Shown: positions 56,901-64,000 of the stretch, in pieces | Layout of the letters: each line of letters begins with the position of its first letter | Position numbering within the stretch: position 1 is the first letter of the stretch | Assembly: GCF_000002235.5 (NCBI RefSeq) | Contig: NW_022145609.1 | Span: forward strand, 13,112,328-13,176,327 | Source of the DNA: Strongylocentrotus purpuratus | Taxonomy: Eukaryota > Echinodermata > Echinoidea > Camarodonta > Strongylocentrotidae | Length of the DNA stretch: 64,000 nt | Direction of reading: 5' to 3' | Translations under genes and position numbers: made by a program | Notes under the pieces: model-generated | Seen by the model: only the letters and a program-made list of their open reading frames with translations | Database searches by the model: none | What the model was told of the DNA's origin: nothing

Positions 56901-57824
56901 CCGGTTGTCTCATATTCGCTCGCTGGAACATTACCAGCACAAACCACTGACCTCTACCTCCTGGATGGATCATCGACCATTCCAATTCACTATACGTTAC
57001 GTACTAAAAGGCTGTATTGTCTGACCGTTCATGAATATTCATGTTTTTGCTTACCTCGGAAAAATGTTTCCTTTTACTAAATGGAAAAATTACGGTGGGG
57101 GGTTGGATGAAATGGACTAAATGGACCAAGCAGAAGTGATCTATAATAGGTCATGCTTCTTATCCTTCGTGTGCTTGACCTATAATCTTAAAATCGCTTG
57201 GCAAACTGAGTCCAAAGTTCGACATGTTTCGCATGTGTATTATAGGCAATGAGGAGCTTGCAACCTATTTTGATCAAATTACGGTGGGTGAACTTTCAAA
57301 AGTCAATGAGACGAGGATTCCAATGAAAGAGCTAGTGATAACGTACGTTGGGGTGGATGTGCTTTTCGTCTAAACAAAACAAAAATGAATTTTTAACGAT
57401 TTTGGGGGGTAACATTCCATATAGGCTAACATGTTAGGCAGCTGACTCTGACGATAGGGGGCGTTGTGAAATGAGACTAAACGGAGCAATATGTGAATAG
57501 TTAACAGCTTTAACAGAAAATTATCTATATCTAAGTGCTTTACCTAAGTTTAAAAACTGTTTAAACCTGAACAAATACATCCGAAATTTAAGAATTTTTC
57601 GTTTGATATATATAGGTGGGCTGTATTAACATACTTCTTTTTCACTATCCACACTTTTTTCGGGACTCTTCGGCATTTGCTCTCGAGGATTGTGGGCTCA
57701 AAAACAGCAACCGTATATGCGTTTTAACCATTAAGTTAGCACTCTTTTTGTCTAAATGTGACATGGCAAAACTCTTCATATTTCAAGCAAAAAATCCTTT
57801 CACTCCCGGGTTCTCCCCTCACAG
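56901..57824 (+). other. Intergenic or intron upstream of SRCR exon C1
   Basis: From about 57490 it is a diverged copy of 26690-27058 (gaacaaatacatccgaaatt, cgttttaaccattaagttag, gaatcctttcactcc-like end). No signal-peptide exon was found for locus C. Confidence 0.6.
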
Positions 57825-58145
57825 ATCCATTTAAGGTTCGTCTTGTCAGTGGGTCTAACGACACTGAAGGGAGAGTAGAGGTCATGTACAATGGATCATG
57901 GGGAACTATATGTGATACTCGGTGGGATCTAAGAGATGCGAGGGTGGTTTGCAGAATGTTGGGGTTTGATGGAGCCTTGGGCGCACCGGGATCTGCTACG
58001 TTTGGTCAGGGCTCTGGGTGTATTCATCTATATGATGTTGGATGTGATGGAACCGAAGATAACCTTGCAGTCTGCGCTCATACAGGAAGTCAACGTTACT
58101 CTTGCAACCATACAAGTGATGCAGGCGCTGTTTGTTATTCGGGAG
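57825..58145 (+). CDS. SRCR exon C1
   Basis: Phase 1-1 exon after cccctcacag, ending GGAG|GTAGGT, open: [86 protein letters not shown]. Six cysteines. N-glycosylation sites NDT, NGS and NHT are possible. The remnant at 27027-27058 is the stub of a copy of this exon. Confidence 0.9.
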
Positions 58146-58945
58146 GTAGGTTATTGTTTTGTTGTATATGTTAGCCATTTGAGTAATTATTCTTACCTTT
58201 TAGATATATAGGTATATTCCCCTGAGTCGATCATTGAAGTTGGCCGCACGGAAGTGACCTCCGTAAACAAATGAGAATTATAGGAAGATTTTCTTACTCC
58301 CACGTCTCATCTGTATTTTTAAAAATAGTTAAGGGATTGCTCTTCTACAGATATGTCTATTCACGTGTAAGTGGTTCTAGGGAAATTACCCCTGGACAAT
58401 CTTTCCCCCAAAAAAATCACCCCCCCCCCCAAAAAAAAGAGCTTTTATTTTAAACAAACTTATTATCTGGGTGAACTTCCTCTTTAATGAACATTGTGGT
58501 AATTTTCCGGAGGGGTAAAATGTCATTGGGGGCTATTATCGTGGTGGAGGAACAATTGTCGTTGGGAAGGGGTAATTGTCCTAGGGAGTAATTTTCAGGG
58601 GTGGGGTGGGGGTAAAATTGTCCACAGGGCGGTAATCTCTTTCCCGGGGTGAATGTCCAAGGGGTAATTATCCTGATACGCGTGAAATGCTGCTAACCGA
58701 TCCATGGACTGGATGTTTTTAAAGGGATAGTTGAGTCCTGTTTTCAGATTTTGATCAAACAAAGATGATTTTGTTATTCAAATATTATGGTCTATAAAAA
58801 AGTATTTTTTGTAGCGCCCTCTGCAACAGAACTCAACTATCCCTTTAAAGAGGGGCACTTGATAACATTTCCCTGTAGGTGTATGTACATTTTATCTGAT
58901 AAACCTATTCTGCTTTACATCCTAACCATTCATTAAACACAACAG
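58146..58945 (+). other. Intron between C1 and C2
   Basis: Holds the short foldback element. A small inverted pair, tttaaagggatagttgagtcctg (about 58720) and gaactcaactatccctttaaag (about 58832), marks another MITE of about 130 bp. Confidence 0.7.
58373..58679. mobile_element. Short TU-like foldback element (307 bp)
   Basis: Ends ggttctagggaaattacccc and aattatcctgatac are the same as those of the 2.5-kb element at 11877-14409. The left arm has aattacccctggacaa, the right arm ggggtaattgtcc and ggggtaattatcc units. Flanks gtgtaagt and gcgtgaaat are only roughly alike, as for an old target duplication. It lies in the intron after SRCR exon C1. Confidence 0.8.
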
Positions 58946-59275
58946 CCCCATTTCATATTCGTCTTACCAATGGAACCACCGATTCAAAAGGCAGGGTGGA
59001 GGTTTTTAATAATGGACGATGGGGAACTATTTGTGATAATAACTGGGATCTAAGAGACACAAGGGTAGTTTGTAAAATTCTTGGATTTGACGGAGCTTTA
59101 GCCGCACCTGGTAGTGCTACGTTTGGTGCCGGAAGCGGTAAAATCTTTTTTGATGACGTTAGATGTAAAGGCTCAGAAGACACCCTTGCTGAGTGCAACC
59201 ATCGAGGGCTTGGAGTCAATAACTGTGACCATTCCAGCGATGCTGGTGTCTTTTGTTTTAAAGAAGTTACGTTGT
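58946..59275 (+). CDS. SRCR exon C2, donor site damaged
   Basis: Starts after aacacaacag and encodes an open SRCR domain: FHIRLTNGTTDSKGRVEVF, WGTICDNNWDL, RVVCKILGFDGALAAPGSA, VRCKGSEDTLAEC, GVNNCDHSSDAGVFC. Six cysteines. Where sisters have GGAG|GTA it reads GAAGTTACG, so the phase-1 donor GT is lost. Reading through gives a stop at 59284-59286. The exon may be skipped, may use the weak GTTACG in another phase, or may be dead. The end coordinate is approximate. Confidence 0.75.
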
Positions 59276-59286
59276 GTAGTTTTTAA

Positions 59287-59722
59287 AATTTAGAATGCAT
59301 ATAGATGTCAGCCAAACTGGAGTCATGAAGATGTTCGGGAAAGGTAACTCAATAAATATACCTAGCATTGATCATTCGCATGATACTTACGGGTAGGCTC
59401 ATGTTACCATTACACCGCTTCAGCTCCCTTACTATAATTGGAAATAGTTTAAACATAATGTACAATCGTACAATGTGATTTCTTTAGTATTTTTTTTTCT
59501 CGATTAGTAACATTTCAGTGACTGGTGCTCACAAACATATAAATCTTATTCACCACAATTTTCTATGCATGGGCTATCTTCTACGAATATTTATTTTTTC
59601 AAAAAATCTTATGATAATATTGTGTAGAGGGTGTTTGTTTGAAGCAAAGTTGATGGCAACTGAATAAATCTTTATCACACACGTTTGTTGATGATAGAAT
59701 TATCTTCATCTTGACCCTCTAG
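59287..59722 (+). other. Intron between C2 and C3
   Basis: AT-rich intron ending in ttgaccctctag. Confidence 0.6.
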
Positions 59723-60043
59723 ATCCATTCCAGGTTCGTCTTGTCAATGGATCTAACAATGCTGAAGGAAGAGTAGAGGTAATGTACGATGGATCATGGG
59801 GAACTATATGTGATGACTGGTGGGATCTAAAAGACGCGAAGGTGGTTTGCAGAATGCTGGGGTTTAACGAAGCATTGGCTGCACCTATTTCTGCAAGGTT
59901 TGGTCAGGGACCTGGCCACAGTCTTCTGACATATGTTCGTTGTGAGGGAACAGAAGATCACTTGGCAGATTGTTTTCACGCAGGCGTAGGATGTTCTCAT
60001 TGTAGTCATAGTAGAGATGCTGGCGCCTCTTGCTCCGTGGGAG
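59723..60043 (+). CDS. SRCR exon C3
   Basis: Phase 1-1 exon after accctctag, ending GGAG|GTAAGC, open: [92 protein letters not shown]. Seven cysteines: an extra one in VGCSHC close to the seventh position. Confidence 0.9.
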
Positions 60044-62871
60044 GTAAGCTTTTCAAATCATGATAGAATAATGAAATTCTGATCGTCATCATTTCCTATC
60101 ATGGCTGGATAGGCATATGTCGATTGATTTGATTCTTTCCCTACCACTCTGGTGCGGCTTATGCCGAAAGGGAGGGTAGCGTCGCGTCGCGGCGCATGAC
60201 TTGAACGCGACCATTCGTCCAAAGCCCCCCCCCCCGGGTTTGGCCGAAAGGGTGCGTTAACTAGTCTTCCATATCAGTCGTTTATTATAGAATTTACGGA
60301 ATAGTAATTTAAGTCGTTTAAATTCAAATAATCAAGATAGAAACAGATTAAACATTAAATAAAACTAGTTTTTACGTAGTCTTGCAGATCAGGCGTTTAT
60401 AAGAATTAAATCAATAAATAACAAGAAACACAATCAAATAATTTACTATGATATCTAAAATGTCTAATAAAGGTGTTTACCTAGTCTTGCATATCAGTCG
60501 TTTATTTATAAAATTAACGAAAAATAATATCCATTTCTTTCTATGTATGGAATTCAGAACCCCCCCCCCCCCCTCCCCCCGCCCGCCTATCCCGAAAGGG
60601 TGCATATTAAGGTGGCAGGCCTACTCCGTTGTTCATCTATTTATTTGTTATTTAATTTGTAAAGACTATTAAGCATGACTAGTTTACATCAAAAAAGAAT
60701 TCTATACATAGAAAGAATTGGATATTATTTTTATTTGGCCTTTTAAAAATATTTATTGAATTCATTAATTGATGTAATTATTATCATTCTTATAAACGCC
60801 TAATCAGCTAGACTACGTAAAAACTAGCTTTATTTAATGTTTCATCTGTTTCTATCTTGATTATTTGAATTTAAACGACTTAAATTACTATTCCGTAAAT
60901 TCTATTATAAACGACTGATGTCGAAGACTAGTTAACGCACCCTTTTCGGCCAAACCGGAGGGGGGCTTTGGACGAATGGTCGCGTTCGACGCGACACAAC
61001 GCTCCCAACGCACCCTTTCGGCCAAACCGGGGGGGGGGCATATGGAAACGTTGTATCATCCGCTCAATCTGACTTGCGTGCATAGAACAAATAAGCATTT
61101 TTCCATGAAAAGGTGAAGTTTTCTAAAATGTGCGTTTCTTTCCAGCATTGGGGCGCCCGGAAGTCACTCGGGTAACATTTCATAAAGAATAATATAAAAA
61201 GACCATAATTTTATTATGCAAATTTTCTGTACTTTTGTCGGAAAAAATACATTTATCCAGCACAATGTCATCTCTTTTTGCGTTGGAGAAGAGCAAATAG
61301 CGAGTTTCAATCACACTTTGGCCGATCTCGCAAGCTCTCATTCGTTTCACTGTGGTCAAGAGACTTTGGGGCAAGTGGTTAATGAAAATACTAATCGTTA
61401 GCTTTCTCATGGTATCAAACTTATTTTGATTGATTGTATAATTTTGTTGGAATAAAGGAAACAAAAATGCTCGACCAACAACTCATCAGCGTCTGAATTG
61501 ACCTTTTGACCTTGAATTCCCTGATGCAAGCGCACTAATGACGTGATCTTTGCTAAATCGGTGTCTTTTATCGTAAAATGCGACACTTTCACAATGTTTA
61601 TACATCTTTTTTTAATTATTAGTAAGATATAACATATTTTTTTCTGATATCACTGAAGTTTTGGATTTCATTTAATGAGTAATTTTAAAATAAGAGCCAT
61701 TTTATTGTTTTAATTTACTGGATCGTACCATTAAAGTTGCAGGGTAGAAAGATGCATTTTCCAACCGCGCCAAATTTAATTTACGTTCCGACATTATGTT
61801 AAATGGGTTCGTGTTGTTAAGAATCCACTGCTTTCTGCTCCAACAAACGTCCACGTGCGGAGTCGTTTATCAACTAAATTATTCAAATTTATGAATGCTT
61901 CCTAGCTTCCCAGGTGTTTGTGTTGCTGTTGAAGCATTTCATTAACCTGCTATCATTCTTTGTACTCCAATTGCCAGAACGCAAATTTCATTTTGGTTTT
62001 ATAGTTTCATCGGAGTCGTTTATCATATATATGTATTCAAATTTATGAATGCTTCCTCCCCAGGTGTTTGTTGTGTTTATGCATTTCATTCACCTGTTAT
62101 TATTCTTTGTACTCCAATTGTTAGAATACAAAATGCATTTTGGTTATATAGTTTCATGCAACAAGTAAGTAAATAAAAGAGTATGTTCTGCACAATAAAA
62201 ACAATGTGTGTCCCTATTGTACAATGTAATGTGTCCCCTCATTTTGTAATAGTTAATTTACCCATTCACATAATGGAACTACCTGCCCGATGAAGCCATT
62301 GGCCTGTGACCCCTGAGCACTCAACACCGTGTGAGAGTCAGTTCGTGCTCATATTCTTTGATGAGACAAATACAAGTAACGTTTTCATATGGGGCTTTGG
62401 ACGAATGGTCCAATGGTTCAAGTCAACGCGCCGCGACGCGACGCTACCCACCTTTCGGCATGAGCCCTCTGTGGTGCTAATGGAGAAGAGAATTTCATAT
62501 TCGTAAAAATGTCAGATTTATTTATGCCCTACAAATGTCTACAAGTGTTCCTGTAGATTAACAGTTTTTTAATAAAGGCGATGTGAGTTCTTGTTAAAAA
62601 AAAGTTTTAAAGGGATAACCTAAAAATGCAATAAAAACCCGTTAGTATTATTTTGTTGACATACGAATTTGTCGAAATATCAAGCTGTGGTGAAAGTGCT
62701 CATAAGCGAGTATTCCTTACATGTGTTCGTCAATTTTTCACCAAATATTTCCAACATACCGTTCTATGAAATAATTTGTTTGGAATTGCGTTGATAATCA
62801 CTAAATATTTATAAAAGTCATCTTTGATTGGGTCAAAATCCCACCCTGTATTTGTTTGCTATACATTTCAG
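60044..62871 (+). other. Intron between C3 and C4
   Basis: Mostly the 60156-62466 element. Within it, a direct repeat of caaatttatgaatgcttcct through ctccaattg..agaa lies at about 61884-61980 and 62038-62126. The small frames here have no domains. The last part is plain AT-rich intron ending in atacatttcag. Confidence 0.7.
60156..62466. mobile_element. 2.3-kb foldback DNA element
   Basis: Ends ggcttatgccgaaagg and cctttcggcatgagcc are inverted. The arms continue with gggtagcgtcgcgtcgcggc and cattcgtccaaagcccc. Flanks ctctggtgc (60147-60155) and ctctgtggtgc (62467-62477) look like a ~9-bp target duplication with a small change. Inside, a second inverted pair (about 60210-60450 and 60770-61005) shares gaatttacggaatagtaatt and ttaaattcaaataatcaaga. 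No transposase seen. Confidence 0.82.
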
Positions 62872-63180
62872 TTCGACTTGTCAATGGAGCCGATGGGTAT
62901 GAAGGCCGAGTTGAGATACTACACGAAGGGTCTTGGGGGACTGTATGCGACGATTTATGGGACCTGGACAACGCTAAAGTTGTGTGTAGACAGTTGGAAT
63001 TTGATGGGGCTTTAGCTGCTCTACCCCAATCAAGATTTGGTCAAGGCTCTGGTGATATCTTTCTGGATGGTGTTCAGTGCAATGGAACAGAAACCAACCT
63101 TAAAGACTGCAAGCATAAGGGGATAGGTGTTCATAATTGTTACCACAAGGAGGATGCCAGTGTCATATGTAGACATGGAG
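62872..63180 (+). CDS. SRCR exon C4 (last SRCR)
   Basis: Phase 1-1 exon after acatttcag, ending GGAG|GTAATA, open: [93 protein letters not shown]. Six cysteines. It is the intact sister of exon A6 and shows what A6 was before the foldback insertion. It directly precedes the transmembrane exon, as A6 does. Confidence 0.92.
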
Positions 63181-63666
63181 GTAATACCATAAATCCGTCA
63201 TTAAAAAAAAAAAAATTGCCAAAAACTACCGGATACATATCGTCCAAAACGAAAAAAGATGGCAAAATTATATTTTTTAATCACGGTAATCGAACACCCG
63301 GGTAACTTTATTATGCATTCAAAACACAACTTCCCTCAAATATAGCTTGATTTTTTAGTCCGTTACTCGATATTAGGAAAACGACACAAGCATGGAATCG
63401 CATGAAAACTTCTGTCTTTTGAATGAGTAAAATAGACATTTAAAAAAATAAATATTAGAACCAAAGAATTTCAAATGAAATAAATTAAATACTGCCACAG
63501 GTTTTCTTCTTACGAATAAATTTGTATGCAATATTTAGGAAATGACACGATTACGAAATAGGCCTGTTTTTAATCAGTTTTTTCTATTTGTGACCTCTAC
63601 ATTCTTTTTATTTCCATGAATATTTATCGGTACAATTTTTCTTATTGTTTCGAAACATCTTTCTAG
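63181..63666 (+). other. Intron before the transmembrane exon of locus C
   Basis: Homologous to 14546-14976 of locus A. No further feature. Confidence 0.75.
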
Positions 63667-64000
63667 GTTTGACGAATTACTCGGACTTGATCATCGCTGA
63701 TGAAATACCTTCTACGTACACAACCAAGCTTTTGCAAATCGGACACGAAACTACGATAGTTCCACCAAAAATGCAAGGACAAAACTTCAGCACACCGCGA
63801 CATCCGCTTTACACGAGTAAAATTGGAAATTTAAAATCAACTGCAGTCCCAATTCTACTGGTTGATTTCAGAATGATAATTTTAATTGGACTGTGTATTT
63901 TACTATCAAGCTGCATTCTGATCGCATCACTTGGGTACTGTATTTATAGGTTTAAAAAGAGAATGGCTGCTAGAGATTTAGACACTGACATATATATGGA
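63667..64000 (+). CDS. Transmembrane/tail exon of locus C (partial)
   Basis: After tttctag in phase 1: LTNYSDLIIADEIPSTYTTK stalk, then a hydrophobic segment (MIILIGLCILLSSCILIASL, GYCIY) and a stop-transfer RFKKR, then tail ending at TDIYM at the window edge. It matches the locus A exon (14977) closely, with an open frame as far as visible. The start of the tail, IYMD, corresponds to IYMDV of locus A, so the repeated tyrosine modules probably follow beyond the window. Confidence 0.9.

Overview
The window looks like a eukaryotic, intron-rich, AT-rich genome, most likely a sea urchin. The reasons are a tandem family of scavenger-receptor cysteine-rich (SRCR) exons, as in the large echinoderm SRCR families; a foldback element with terminal arms made of ~15-bp repeats, the layout described for sea-urchin TU elements; and dense MITEs, SINEs and CR1/L2-type LINE fragments. 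No rRNA, CRISPR or bacterial-type features are seen. Every host exon I can support is on the + strand and nearly all are phase 1-1.

Layout: (A) 3.2-16.0 kb, an SRCR receptor locus with six SRCR exons and one transmembrane/cytoplasmic-tail exon; several exons are disabled and one is split by a 2.5-kb foldback transposon (11877-14409). (B) 24.2-55.9 kb, a signal-peptide exon, two SRCR exons, a damaged calcium-binding EGF exon, four near-identical EGF exons made by tandem duplication, two further EGF exons, a decayed EGF exon, two Ig exons, and an orphan array of tyrosine-motif tail repeats with no recognisable transmembrane segment. A 12.6-kb Mutator-like (MULE) transposon with its own intron-bearing transposase (33843-46443) and a 1.5-kb element (31614-33099) sit in the EGF array. 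(C) 57.8-64.0 kb, four SRCR exons and the start of a transmembrane/tail exon that runs off the window. B and C might be one large gene or two neighbours.

How the parts work together: the SRCR, EGF and Ig exons would build the outside of a receptor. The tail carries repeats pairing Y-x-[DQ]-[MI] with a Y-x-x-P-like site and then D-x-D-[GD]-Y-L-[LF]-P. By SH2-motif knowledge these would be PI3K-type (YxxM) and Crk/RasGAP-type (YxxP) docking sites. This repeated phosphotyrosine module on a scavenger-type receptor is the most interesting coding signal.

The rest is transposon-derived or unrecognised intron and intergenic DNA: LINE 3' ends (2508-3130 and 20427-21600), TTAAAG-ended MITEs, a 2.3-kb foldback element (60156-62466), a near-perfect 213-bp palindrome (44786-44998) and several minisatellites. 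All calls come from reading the sequence; no database search or splice model was run.
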